Assembly (NCBI GenBank): GCA_001898485.1
Contig: MKTY01000018.1
Coordinates: forward strand, 233,421-297,420
Reading direction: 5' to 3'
Length of the DNA: 64,000 nt
Source: Sphingobacteriales bacterium 46-32
GTDB taxonomy: Bacteria; Bacteroidota; Bacteroidia; Chitinophagales; Chitinophagaceae
The notes under the pieces are model-generated. The model did no database searches. It was not told the DNA's origin and worked only from the letters and a program-made list of their open reading frames with translations. The position numbers were made by a program, and so were the translations under genes. Shown one piece after another: positions 1 to 7,874 of this stretch; position 1 is the stretch's first letter, and the number at the start of each line of letters is the position of its first letter.

Positions 1-261
1 GGCTACGCCGTTTACTACAGGGCCAGCCACACCCAGACTGATGATGTGCGGATGGGGATATGGTTCCAGGAATTTTCGGATTATATCTGTTAACGCAGGG
101 TAGGCAGCAGACGGGTATCTTGAAGTGCCAATGATTAGACAAGAGTCATGATCGGGCTGTATTAATACCAGCCTGGTATGAGTACCCCCTACATCGCCAG
201 CGAGTACAATATCGCCCTGCCGGTGATTTTTTTGCTGTCCGTCTTTCAGCTGTAGTAACAT
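1..261 (-). CDS. glk: Glucokinase, N-terminal part (cut by window edge)
   Basis: This is the first 87 codons of a gene that runs off the left end of the window. The start is the ATG at 261. Residues about 18-32 read DIVLAGDVGGTHTRLVL, the phosphate-1 loop of the ASKHA sugar-kinase fold, and the visible part ends in GVAGPVVNG, a block typical of Glk-type glucokinases. The enzyme would phosphorylate cytoplasmic glucose with ATP. The sugar-binding residues lie outside the window, so a related hexokinase cannot be excluded. It lies 20 bp downstream of the flavodoxin gene on the same strand and may be co-transcribed with it. Confidence 0.8.
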   Translation of the reverse strand, partial: MLLQLKDGQQKNHRQGDIVLAGDVGGTHTRLVLIQPDHDSCLIIGTSRYPSAAYPALTDIIRKFLEPYPHPHIISLGVAGPVVNGVA

Positions 262-281
262 AGTGTTACGGGGTATTAGGA

Positions 282-824
282 TTACAGGATTTTGCTCAGC
301 GGCTGTGCTACCACCCTTGTTTTAAAAGCATCGAAGGCATTTTCTACAGGTTTGAGTTCTTCCGGACTCACTCCATCAAGATCTGTATTCATCGCTTTCT
401 TTTTGCCGGGATCCTTTAATCTCATTCCCGCCATTTTCATCATAAGCCTGTCAGCAAACGACAGCTGGCTATGTATGAGCCGACCTTTCAGAAAATATAT
501 TTCTGACTGTAGGAGCAGGCTGTTGGGGATACTTACTTTTACAGACTTATTTCTTTCTATCTCTTCACTGTCAGATGTTCCACCTACAATAAAAAAAATC
601 ATTTTTTTTAGCCGCAGTTCAGGCTCATACTTCTTCAACCACTTTGCCAGCCGGAATTTTCCATAATAAACCGGGGTGCCAAGCAAAAGAAGGTCTGCCT
701 TTTCAATCATAGCAGAAGTGACCTCTTTTGACTTCATAACCGGTGTGTGGAGTGCTGTACTTAACCATTCGGCATACTGGCGTGTGGCTCCGTATTTGCT
801 GTCGTAAATGATAAGGGCGGTCAT
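282..824 (-). CDS. Flavodoxin-domain protein
   Basis: A 180-residue soluble flavodoxin-fold protein. It starts MTALIIYDSKYGATRQYA; the segment SKYGAT is the FMN phosphate-binding loop. LLLLGTPVYYGK near residues 45-57 and FFIVGG near 77-82 fit the 50s and 90s loops. The overall shape resembles HemG-type or menaquinone-linked flavodoxins. A longer in-frame start at 863 would overlap the upstream gene by 22 bp, so the ATG at 824 is preferred; it leaves a 17-bp gap to the zinc-ribbon gene, consistent with one operon. The redox partner and substrate cannot be told from sequence. Confidence 0.8.
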   Translation of the reverse strand: MTALIIYDSKYGATRQYAEWLSTALHTPVMKSKEVTSAMIEKADLLLLGTPVYYGKFRLAKWLKKYEPELRLKKMIFFIVGGTSDSEEIERNKSVKVSIPNSLLLQSEIYFLKGRLIHSQLSFADRLMMKMAGMRLKDPGKKKAMNTDLDGVSPEELKPVENAFDAFKTRVVAQPLSKIL

Positions 825-841
825 AGTCGTTAAGTTTGATT

Positions 842-1108
842 TTATTTTACGGGTGACTGCCATCTTTTTAGATACTGCAGCCGGTTTATGGCCGCTTCCA
901 GGATATCGGGTGGCAACTGGTCTGCATCCATTCTTGAAATCATGCGGGTTTTCATTTCTTCGAGCGTAAGATCAGGATTGGTAAATACTCCGTGCTGATA
1001 GCAGAATTTGCAGTATTCCCTGTTTTTGCTTCCGTCTTTTTCTGTTCCCCAAAGTTCAGGACCGTCAAGCGGCATACTGCAACTCTGGCAATAGCTGGTG
1101 TTGTCCAT
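842..1108 (-). CDS. Small zinc-ribbon protein
   Basis: An 88-residue protein with an N-terminal treble-cysteine pattern: CQSCSMPL near residues 7-14 and CKFC near 33-36. This fits the putative zinc-ribbon family Zn_ribbon_2 (PF12674). The rest is helical and contains a GVFTNPDLTLEEM segment seen in members of that family. The function of the family is not known. It sits just upstream of the flavodoxin gene on the same strand and is probably co-transcribed. Confidence 0.8.
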   Translation of the reverse strand: MDNTSYCQSCSMPLDGPELWGTEKDGSKNREYCKFCYQHGVFTNPDLTLEEMKTRMISRMDADQLPPDILEAAINRLQYLKRWQSPVK

Positions 1109-1154
1109 TAGTAGTATTATTTTAATTATGTTTATGACAATAATTTTATCCTGT

Positions 1155-1814
1155 CTAGAAGGCCAACGGTTTCTTTTCGCCAGTCTGAGCCGCGATAACG
1201 TTTGCTTTCAGCATATCATTGATGATCATTTTACCATAACTATCTACCAGGCTGCTGCCGGGCGGGTCAAATGACTGGCTCTGCGCAGAATATAATAATT
1301 GCGTGGTGGTATTTATTTTATAGAGATTGCTTTCCCAGAAATATTTAGTGTCTGTAACATAGTAGCCGGGGGCATACACACGGTCATACATCGTAGAATA
1401 ATATCCCCAGAAACGGTTATGATAAACGGAGTAGGGAGAATAGTAGACCCTGCCCGGAACATAATATCGTTCTTTTGTTTTATCAAGCAATACTATCGTT
1501 AATACCGCATCTATACCACTATTAGTAAGTTTGGTGAGCGCTTCCTGCTCTGTCATCTGCTGAAAGGCTTTTGGGCCAAACTCATCGCAGGAGCATACTG
1601 CAGTATATCCCAGTGCGGTTAGTCTGGATACAAGATTTGCTTCCATATTTTCCCTGATTGTTCTGTCAGGCTCATTGATCAATCCCAGTACGAGCACTTT
1701 TTTGAATTTTTCAGGGCTCACATTTTCTGCTTTCCAGGAGCTGGTAATCCGGGGAGCGGTACAGGTGGTGAAAAGAGCGAGTGAAAAAATCAGTATAAAG
1801 TGAACGGGTTTCAT
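1155..1814 (-). CDS. DUF4136-like lipoprotein
   Basis: A 219-residue protein starting at the ATG at 1814. The first 18 residues form a lipoprotein signal ending in LFTTC, so it is probably anchored in a membrane facing the periplasm. A segment beginning SSWKAENVSPEKFKKVLVLG and a later GIDAVLTI block resemble DUF4136-type lipoproteins. The middle is rich in tyrosine (residues about 120-160). A longer in-frame start at 1874 is less likely because it places 20 polar residues in front of the signal peptide and covers the palindrome at 1862-1873. No enzymatic motif is visible. The role is unknown; the neighbours and the CRP/FNR-type site suggest a stress or redox response. Confidence 0.75.
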   Translation of the reverse strand: MKPVHFILIFSLALFTTCTAPRITSSWKAENVSPEKFKKVLVLGLINEPDRTIRENMEANLVSRLTALGYTAVCSCDEFGPKAFQQMTEQEALTKLTNSGIDAVLTIVLLDKTKERYYVPGRVYYSPYSVYHNRFWGYYSTMYDRVYAPGYYVTDTKYFWESNLYKINTTTQLLYSAQSQSFDPPGSSLVDSYGKMIINDMLKANVIAAQTGEKKPLAF

Positions 1815-1861
1815 AATAATAAATTTGATTGAAAGGTATACGGGTATGTATCCGCAACTAA

Positions 1862-1873
1862 TGATCTGGGTCA
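1862..1873. promoter_or_regulatory. CRP/FNR-type palindrome before lipoprotein gene
   Basis: The sequence TGATCTGGGTCA has the form TGAT-N4-GTCA, matching the spacing of CRP/FNR-family sites (TTGAT-N4-ATCAA). It is flanked by A and T, which extends the symmetry. Its centre lies about 53 bp upstream of the ATG at 1814, compatible with an activator site near -41.5 if transcription starts near 1826. The start site is an inference. Confidence 0.5.
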
Positions 1874-1918
1874 TTCGCCATCCCGATTGTAGTCACTATT
1901 CTAGGCTGTAGTGCCCGG

Positions 1919-2740
1919 TTATTTATGTGCGATAAAGATGGGGCAGTTATGTTCTTTTATGACACTGGTCACAAAGCTCCTGTGCAGCAGTCGCGATAGC
2001 CCGGACCGGCCAAAGGCGCCGCTTACAAGAATACTTGCTTTGTTTTCGGTAAGCCAGGTCGAAAAAAACTTTTTGGGGTCAGGGCCAAAATGCAGGAGAG
2101 TGAGATCGGGAAAATGGCGTGCAGCCATTTCCTGAATGTTCAGTTCATCGGGCATGGGCTCGCTGATTTCCTCATTGGCATGTACGAGTGTGGTTGGATT
2201 GCCGGCCAGCTCCGGTAAAAGATAGGAAAATTGCTTAATAGCAAATACAGAGGCTTCACTGCCATCGTATGCAAGAATATTGCGCTGGGGAAATTCAACA
2301 TTGTCGGGTACCAGTAGTACCGGGCATTCGATGCCATGAAGAACCTCCTTTAAATAGGCATTTGGCTCTTCTCCCACGCCCGCATAAAATGAATTACTGC
2401 TGATGATAAGCAGGTCTGCAAACCGGGTTTCATTCTTTAATTCAGGAATGGCAAAGTCAAAGTAATCTTTATGAAGCCTGTGTTCAATGCCATGGTCGAT
2501 GCAATAGTTTTCGAAGTGGCGGATATTTTTCTTTATTATCTCCGCACTTTCATGCTCTACTAGTGGTATAAAATCATTTTCCGGTGAGCCTCCCGCATAG
2601 CTCCATAAATGAGAAATTGTAGTTTGCGGCATAAAGGCTCCCACAATGAGAACCGGATTTTTTTCATTCAGCCGGTTTGCAAATTCAAGAGCGGCGCCTG
2701 AATAGCTGGTGCCATCAAAAGCGATCAGTATCTTTCTCAT
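1919..2740 (-). CDS. Universal stress protein, two Usp domains
   Basis: A 273-residue cytoplasmic protein made of two tandem Usp domains, about residues 1-145 and 150-273. The first opens MRKILIAFDGTSYSG and the second RNILAYDGSEAS, both the usual strand 1 with nucleotide-site Asp. The C-terminal GAFGRSGLSRLLHRSFVTSV corresponds to the ATP-binding glycine motif, but the last glycine is replaced, so ATP binding may be weakened. Such double proteins are common in Bacteroidota and are often induced by low oxygen or stasis. The gene is divergent from the histidine kinase, and three CRP/FNR-type palindromes lie in the shared upstream region. Confidence 0.92.
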   Translation of the reverse strand: MRKILIAFDGTSYSGAALEFANRLNEKNPVLIVGAFMPQTTISHLWSYAGGSPENDFIPLVEHESAEIIKKNIRHFENYCIDHGIEHRLHKDYFDFAIPELKNETRFADLLIISSNSFYAGVGEEPNAYLKEVLHGIECPVLLVPDNVEFPQRNILAYDGSEASVFAIKQFSYLLPELAGNPTTLVHANEEISEPMPDELNIQEMAARHFPDLTLLHFGPDPKKFFSTWLTENKASILVSGAFGRSGLSRLLHRSFVTSVIKEHNCPIFIAHK

Positions 2741-2813
2741 GATATGAATATTTAATGCTACGAATCTATGCGTTCATAATAACTGGATGCCTGACCGCAC
2801 GCAGCTCAGTTGC

Positions 2814-2825
2814 TGATACCTGTCA
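2814..2825. promoter_or_regulatory. CRP/FNR-type palindrome proximal to usp
   Basis: TGATACCTGTCA has the TGAT-N4-GTCA form. Its centre is about 79 bp upstream of the universal stress protein start at 2740, which would put it near -41.5 if the leader is about 38 nt. It belongs to a set of five similar intergenic sites in the first 6.5 kb. Confidence 0.5.
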
Positions 2826-2883
2826 AGTCTTGGGCGCATAGAAACCCGGAACTGGAAAACTCAAACGATGCGCCCTGTTGTGA

Positions 2884-2917
2884 TGACCGCCATCAAACTT
2901 TCTGATGACCGCCGTCA
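2884..2917. promoter_or_regulatory. Paired CRP/FNR-type palindromes
   Basis: Two near-identical sites: TGACCGCCATCA at 2884-2895 and TGACCGCCGTCA at 2906-2917. Each has the TGAC-N4-(A/G)TCA symmetry. Their centres are 22 bp apart, two helical turns, so bound dimers would sit on the same face of the DNA. The wider direct repeat covers 15 bp with one difference (2881-2895 and 2903-2917). They lie 144 bp or more from the usp start and over 310 bp from the kinase start. Confidence 0.55.
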
Positions 2918-3229
2918 GTAGCCCGCAGGCCGGATGCATCTGGTTTTGATACGCTGTTTGAAAGCGATAGGGTAAAGTTTTATTCGGGGGGTGTGCAGTA
3001 AAGCTGCATGGGGATTAAAGGTTAGGGTGGAAAAGGGTAAAAAAAAGAAGCGCATACCAGATACTGTGTATATGTTTGGCGTGTTGGGTTACCGGTTGTT
3101 TTTCGCTTAACTCCCTGGGAATTAATTTTTAATAATGATCTGCTACGGCACTGACGCGAAGAAGGCGATAAATCAGTAACTTGTTAAGGTTTCTCCCCTC
3201 AGGTTATTCTCACTTAAATAGATACCGGT

Positions 3230-4849
3230 ATGCCGATCCCCAGTCATGCTGTAGATATGTCAAAAAATGATTTTTTGACAGACTTATGCAGTTGCATAAA
3301 GGAGGGGTTGGTTGTAGTAGAAAAAGCTACCGGAAAAGTTGTTTTCTGCAATGAAACCTGGCTCAGGATGTTTGATCTTTCCGGCGCTGCTGAAATGGGC
3401 ATGCCGCTGTTAATGGCATTCCGGAAAGTGAAGCTTTCTGAAGCCGAGATCGCGATACGTCAGCGAATGCTGGATGAAAGAGGCCTGTTTAATGAGCATA
3501 TTGAATACATCTCCAGCAATGGCCGCTCGTTTTGGGGCGAGGTAACATTCCGGCAGTTGCAGAAAGCAGAATCCGTATACTGGCTGGCGGTGATCACCAA
3601 AATTGATAATGTAAGAAAAAGTGAACAGCAGGCAGCCCAGTACAAACAACGTTTCGGAGTGCTGGTAGATCATGCAAGTATGGGAATTATAGAAACAGAC
3701 TGCCAGGCCTATATCATCAATATAAACCGGTTTGCTTTAAATCTTTTTGGATATAGTAAAAGGGAAATAATCAATAAAAAGATCGAATTACTTATACCGG
3801 AAAGGTTTCATTCCCATCATGTGCATCATAGAGGTGATTATATTTCGCAGCCCAAAAACAGGCCCATGGGAGTGGGGATGGATCTTTTTGCCATTAAGAA
3901 GGATGGCACCGAGTTTCCGGTCGAAGTAAGTCTGAGCAATTATACCCGCAATGGCAATCAATATGTAATTGCATTTGTAAGCGATATTTCTGTCCGGAAA
4001 AATTCCGAGATGGAGGTCAAAAAGCTGAATGATGTGCTGGAGGAAACGGTAGAGCAGCGAACAAAAGAACTACGGGTAGCGGTATCGCAACTGGAGCGGT
4101 CAAAGGAAAATCTTGCCAACCTGCTCAGGAAGGAAAAAGATCTGAGCGAGCTGAAATCACGATTTGTATCCATGGCCTCACATGAGTTCAGAACTCCTCT
4201 AAGTACTATACTGTCATCGGCCTACCTGCTGGAGCAGTACAATACCGGCGATGAAAAACCCAAACGCGAAAAGCACCTGAAACGTATTGTCTCGTCTGTA
4301 AATATGCTGACCGATATTCTCAACGACTTTCTCAGCGTAGGTAAAATAGAGGAAGGTAAAATACATGTCAGGTATTCCGAATTTGATATGCAGGAACTGG
4401 TAATAGCTGTAATTGAAGAAATAAAGAACAATTTGCGTAAAGGACAGGTTATCCGGTATGAGCATGAGGGCAAGTCGACCGTCTTTCTGGATGCTTCTCT
4501 ACTGAAACATATTGTTATGAACCTCGTGTCAAATGCCGGCAAATTTTCACCCGAAGACAGCGATATCTCGATCCGGACAGTTGTAGCGGAAGGCTATTGT
4601 TCCTTTTCAATAAAAGACAGGGGGATGGGGATTTCAAAAGATGATCAGCAGCACCTGATGGAACGTTTTTTCCGTGGAGCAAATGCCAGCAATGTACAGG
4701 GAACGGGCCTTGGATTGCATATTGTATCCAAATACCTGGAACTGATGGATGGAACCATTTCGTGCACCAGCGAAGTGGAGAAAGGAACGGAGTTTTTAAT
4801 AGTGTTCAATATAAAAGCCAGCCACCATGAAAAAGATACTGATCATTGA
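3230..4849 (+). CDS. PAS-PAS sensor histidine kinase
   Basis: A 539-residue kinase with no transmembrane segment, so probably a cytoplasmic sensor. PAS domain 1 spans about residues 15-125 and PAS domain 2 about 145-262. A coiled coil follows (263-305), then the HisKA domain with phospho-accepting His318 in SMASHEFRTPLST, and the ATPase domain with LVSNAGKFS (N box), KDRGMGIS (G1) and GTGLGLHIV (G2). PAS 2 has the RPMGVG...KKDGTEFPVEVSLS core shared by FixL-like PAS domains, with several histidines just before it. The stop overlaps the following response-regulator gene by 23 bp, so the two are a cognate, translationally coupled pair. Confidence 0.95.
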   Translation: MPIPSHAVDMSKNDFLTDLCSCIKEGLVVVEKATGKVVFCNETWLRMFDLSGAAEMGMPLLMAFRKVKLSEAEIAIRQRMLDERGLFNEHIEYISSNGRSFWGEVTFRQLQKAESVYWLAVITKIDNVRKSEQQAAQYKQRFGVLVDHASMGIIETDCQAYIININRFALNLFGYSKREIINKKIELLIPERFHSHHVHHRGDYISQPKNRPMGVGMDLFAIKKDGTEFPVEVSLSNYTRNGNQYVIAFVSDISVRKNSEMEVKKLNDVLEETVEQRTKELRVAVSQLERSKENLANLLRKEKDLSELKSRFVSMASHEFRTPLSTILSSAYLLEQYNTGDEKPKREKHLKRIVSSVNMLTDILNDFLSVGKIEEGKIHVRYSEFDMQELVIAVIEEIKNNLRKGQVIRYEHEGKSTVFLDASLLKHIVMNLVSNAGKFSPEDSDISIRTVVAEGYCSFSIKDRGMGISKDDQQHLMERFFRGANASNVQGTGLGLHIVSKYLELMDGTISCTSEVEKGTEFLIVFNIKASHHEKDTDH

Positions 4850-5882
4850 GGATAATGAGGATATCAGGAGTAATACAGCTGAGATTCTCGAATTGTCCAA
4901 TTACCAGGTAATCGTAGCCGAAAACGGAAAGGTAGGTGTAATAAAGGCCCTGGAGACAAAGCCCGACCTGATTATCTGTGATATTATGATGCCCGAACTG
5001 GATGGTTATGGCGTGCTGCATACCATTCAGCGAAATGAGACGCTGAAGAATACCCCCTTTATCTTCCTTACAGCCAAAACAGAACGGGCAGACCAGCGAA
5101 GGGGAATGGAGATGGGCGCGGATGATTATATCACCAAACCATTTGATGGTACTGAGCTGCTCAATGCCGTCAGCAGCCGGATGAAAAAAATTGAGCTACT
5201 GAAAAAAGATTTAAATGCCGATCCGGGCGGAGTAAAAGAGCTACTTGCTTCATCAGGGATAAAAGACCTGGAGGCAATTACGTCAGACAGAAACATAAAC
5301 CGGTATAAGAAGAAACAAATCGTTTATTCGGAAGGCAATCATCCCAACCGGCTTTATTATGTACTAAAAGGAAAAGTGAAAGCCTATAAGACTAACGAAG
5401 ATGGCAAGGAACTGATCACCGAGTTATTCAGTAAGGGCGATTTTGTAGGGCATGTGGCATTGCTCGAGAAATCTACCTATAAGGATAGTGCCGAAACGCT
5501 CGAAGACACTGAGCTGGCTATAATTCCCCGCGAGGATTTTGATGAATTGATTGATAAGAATCCCGAAGTAGCGCGCAAATTCATTCAGTTGCTGGCTCGC
5601 AATATATCTGAAAAGGAGAACCATCTGCTTAAACTGGCCTACAGTTCCCTGCGCAAAAAGGTAGCTGATGCTTTATTGATGATTCAGGCAAAATACCGTA
5701 AAACTGCGGACGAACCTTTTTATATAGATATCAGCCGCGAAAATCTGGCAACAGTGGCTGGTACAGCAACCGAGTCGCTGATCAGGACACTGAGTGATTT
5801 CAGAAGCGAAAAACTGATTGATATACTGGAGGGGCGGATAGTAATCCTGAACCAGCGAAAACTGGAAAATATGCTCAATTGA
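4827..5882 (+). CDS. Response regulator fused to CRP/FNR regulator
   Basis: A 351-residue protein. Residues 1-125 are a receiver domain with acidic pair E8/D9, phospho-acceptor D52, T82 and K104. Residues about 155-260 form a cyclic-nucleotide-binding-type beta barrel (YYVLKGKVKAYKT, FSKGDFVGHVALLE), and about 270-350 a Crp-type winged helix with recognition region SRENLATVAGTATESLIRTLSDF. No cysteine cluster is present for an FNR-type iron-sulfur centre, so its input is most likely phosphorylation by the preceding kinase. It is the obvious candidate to bind the CRP/FNR-type palindromes nearby; that link is inference. Confidence 0.93.
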   Translation: MKKILIIEDNEDIRSNTAEILELSNYQVIVAENGKVGVIKALETKPDLIICDIMMPELDGYGVLHTIQRNETLKNTPFIFLTAKTERADQRRGMEMGADDYITKPFDGTELLNAVSSRMKKIELLKKDLNADPGGVKELLASSGIKDLEAITSDRNINRYKKKQIVYSEGNHPNRLYYVLKGKVKAYKTNEDGKELITELFSKGDFVGHVALLEKSTYKDSAETLEDTELAIIPREDFDELIDKNPEVARKFIQLLARNISEKENHLLKLAYSSLRKKVADALLMIQAKYRKTADEPFYIDISRENLATVAGTATESLIRTLSDFRSEKLIDILEGRIVILNQRKLENMLN

Positions 5883-5924
5883 CCGGTGGAAAAAGCGACC
5901 CCGTACCGTCAATAGTCAGCAACA

Positions 5925-6326
5925 TCATATGTTTTCCAGCAGGTATTCGTTGAACTCCAGTTTAAGCTGATCAAATTGTTTCTTTACAGTATTGATCTTA
6001 ATCCGGATGTTTTGGCAAAAAAGCTCAACAGATGCTTCAAATAGTTCATCTGCCACCAGTTCGCTGACAAGCAGTTTGTCAAACTGGGAGACATCGTTTT
6101 TTAATAAGCCTATTAAAGCATCCTGTCTCAGGAAACTGGTTTGGAAATTTTCTGCATTTATAAGCAGGTCTTTGCCGGAATTTTCCTGTAGTATTTCTGA
6201 AAGCCGGTTTTTGAGGTGAATGTTTTCATCTGTCAGAAAGACAAGGGTCCGTTTCCAGCCATTACTTTCATATTGAAGCTGCCGTATTTTTAATGCAGGC
6301 ATAACGCTCTTCTTTTCTATTTCCAT
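5925..6326 (-). CDS. Hypothetical coiled-coil protein
   Basis: A 133-residue, highly helical and charged protein without signal peptide or membrane segment. The ATG at 6326 (MEIEKKSVMPALKIRQL) is preferred over an in-frame start at 6365. Heptad-like leucines occur through residues 30-60 and 100-130, so it probably forms a coiled coil. I do not recognise the family. It converges on the fusion-regulator gene, and a perfect CTGAT-N4-ATCAG palindrome lies about 95 bp upstream of its start, so it is a likely target of that regulator. Confidence 0.65.
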   Translation of the reverse strand: MEIEKKSVMPALKIRQLQYESNGWKRTLVFLTDENIHLKNRLSEILQENSGKDLLINAENFQTSFLRQDALIGLLKNDVSQFDKLLVSELVADELFEASVELFCQNIRIKINTVKKQFDQLKLEFNEYLLENI

Positions 6327-7010
6327 AGTTGTGCACGGTTGTGATAAATAATTCTGCCAAAACAAATTTACCCCTGTGGTTATGCCATAGTGAGAACGAT
6401 TGTCATAGGTTTTACTGATACAGATCAGGAAAGTTTTTTGTATCCGGTACTGCTAAAGGGATATACATGTGTCCTTAGGTGCAATGGCAAAGTGAGTGCT
6501 ATTTTAAAAATTAATGAACATGGAGGGCTCCTATATTTTACCCGCGCTGAGCTATTGAAAAGTTGAACCGCGGCGGAAAAAGGAAAATCTGCTGATGGGT
6601 ATCGGGGTGTTTTTAATGGGAAATTACGGCACCCGGATACTATCGGGCATCAGTGTAGTATGGAAAAAATTACCACTCATGAAATGAGATTACCGGAATC
6701 TTAATGTTACGCGCCTTATAAAGCTGGCGTAGAAGAATCGGTTTTGCAGATAAAATAGTATGCAAATAATTAGTTGTCAGAATCTGTTTCGGACGGCCTG
6801 TCACATTCGTCGATTTTTACTAAAAGAACCGGCACGTTTTTTACAGGCACTTACTGGCACAGTATCTGCGTACCAAGTGTTAAGGTTTGCTCAACTAGCT
6901 GATAAGCAGCTCCCCCCGGAGCTTTTATATCAGATTTTGGAGTAATTTTACGGCCGGCCATTATTGCCGTAATGCCTTTTGCATGAATCGTTCACAATAA
7001 AAAAATAAAC
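6327..7010. other. Intergenic region with no clear gene
   Basis: 684 bp between the divergent coiled-coil gene and the DUF4142 gene. Apart from the palindrome at 6415-6428 it holds an inverted repeat TTACGG-N13-CCGTAA at 6948-6972, about 39 bp before the next start. A 61-codon open frame at 6760-6945 has no recognisable features and is not called a gene. Confidence 0.6.
6415..6428. promoter_or_regulatory. FNR-type perfect palindrome
   Basis: CTGATACAGATCAG is a 14-bp site whose 5-bp arms are perfectly complementary around a 4-bp spacer, the exact geometry of FNR and DNR sites. It lies in the upstream region of the coiled-coil gene that starts at 6326. Confidence 0.55.
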
Positions 7011-7529
7011 ATGAGAAAGTACCTGATGATTCTATGTTCGGTAGCTATTTTTTCCTGTACCAAGAATAACAACAATGACAATAACCAGGGTGAGCTCAGC
7101 GATTTTGATAAAGAGTTTATCTCGAAGGCAGGAATGGCTAATGTGGCCGAAATTCAGATAGGCGAGCTGGCCGTGGGGCAGGCAACAAATGTAAGTATCC
7201 GGAATTTTGCCCGTGATATGGTAAACGATTATACCCAGTTTCACCAGCAGCTTCGGGTTCTCGCCAACGCAAATGGCCAGACTGCTCCCGAGGCGATGGA
7301 TGGCGACCATGAGAGTTTAAAGAACCGGCTCATGGGACTTAGCGGCCGCGAGTTCGATTCCACTTATATCAAAAACCAGGTGCTCGATCATCAAAATGCC
7401 ATCGCTTTATATCAAAGCGAGGTGGATGCTGGTGCCAATGGAGACGTGCGCAATTTTGCTTCATCCATGTTGTCGCAATTGCGTACAAGACTTCAGCGTG
7501 CCGAGACGCTTGCGGAATTGTTTCCCTAA
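7011..7529 (+). CDS. DUF4142 lipoprotein
   Basis: A 172-residue protein with a lipoprotein signal ending in IFSC (Cys16), followed by an Asn/Asp-rich linker. The rest matches the DUF4142 pattern: FISKAGMANVAEIQIGELA, then NVSIRNFARDMVNDYTQFHQQL and a C-terminal HQNAIALYQSE...VRNFASSMLSQLRTRLQRAE. The family forms a ferritin-like four-helix bundle with histidines, and its role is poorly defined. It is transcribed alone and closed by a strong terminator. Confidence 0.9.
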   Translation: MRKYLMILCSVAIFSCTKNNNNDNNQGELSDFDKEFISKAGMANVAEIQIGELAVGQATNVSIRNFARDMVNDYTQFHQQLRVLANANGQTAPEAMDGDHESLKNRLMGLSGREFDSTYIKNQVLDHQNAIALYQSEVDAGANGDVRNFASSMLSQLRTRLQRAETLAELFP

Positions 7530-7616
7530 ACAACATAAGCGGTCAAACATCGGGTCTCTTTTTAGCCTGATCTGAAACAAACAGGCGGAGATCGTTTTTA
7601 CGCACCTATAAAAGTG

Positions 7617-7649
7617 AAACGCTGGTCATTGTCTGACCAGCGTTTTTTT
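7617..7649 (+). terminator. Rho-independent terminator after DUF4142 gene
   Basis: A perfect 12-bp stem (AAACGCTGGTCA paired with TGACCAGCGTTT) with a 5-nt loop, followed by a T run to 7649. It separates the stress region from the first utilisation locus. Confidence 0.9.
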
Positions 7650-7798
7650 ATGCCCTTGATAATCTTTTTAATTAAAATCATATACTTATATATTGTTATT
7701 TTTAATATAATGTATGTATTTTTCGTATTATGCCGGCCCGTTGACTGCTGGAAATTCTGCTATTTTTCTGCAGGTTTTGTTCTTCAAGTGAAAATTTG

Positions 7799-7834
7799 AA
7801 TACATTTACTACTAGAATAGAATAGGACAGATGG
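7799..7834 (+). promoter_or_regulatory. Shared promoter/operator element, copy 1
   Basis: AATACATT at 7799-7806 and, six bases later, the pattern TAGNATAGNATAGNACAG, ending in ATGG at 7834. The 22-bp part (7813-7834) agrees with 12690-12711 at 18 of 22 positions; three of the four differences fall at the N positions and the fourth at the last base. The element ends about 40 bp before the GntR start. It may be an operator for that regulator or a dedicated promoter. Confidence 0.55.
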
Positions 7835-7874
7835 TCCTTCTTATTCCATTAACTAACAGGCTTGCGCACCACAC

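Larger units (their letters stand above)
2741..3229. other. Divergent intergenic control region
   Basis: 489 bp between the divergently oriented universal stress protein and histidine kinase genes. No coding region was found. It holds three TGA(T/C)-N4-(A/G)TCA palindromes in its left half (2814-2917) and a small inverted repeat TGCAG-N5-CTGCA at 2994-3008. The right half, next to the kinase, has no recognisable operator. Confidence 0.7.
7530..7874. other. AT-rich intergenic region before the GntR gene
   Basis: 345 bp holding the terminator at 7617-7649, a very AT-rich stretch (about 7660-7730) and the element at 7799-7834 shared with the susC promoter. No gene is supported here. Confidence 0.65.

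Noticed and set aside
1960-1971. TGACACTGGTCA, a sixth TGA(T/C)-N4-(A/G)TCA match
   Set aside because: It lies inside the end of the universal stress protein coding region, where a conserved FVTSV stretch explains it; no promoter role is supported.
6760-6945. 61-codon open frame in the gap before the DUF4142 gene
   Set aside because: No signal peptide, motif or recognisable composition; poor context for translation. Treated as chance.
7614-7799. 61-codon open frame after the DUF4142 gene
   Set aside because: It begins inside the terminator stem and covers the AT-rich promoter region.
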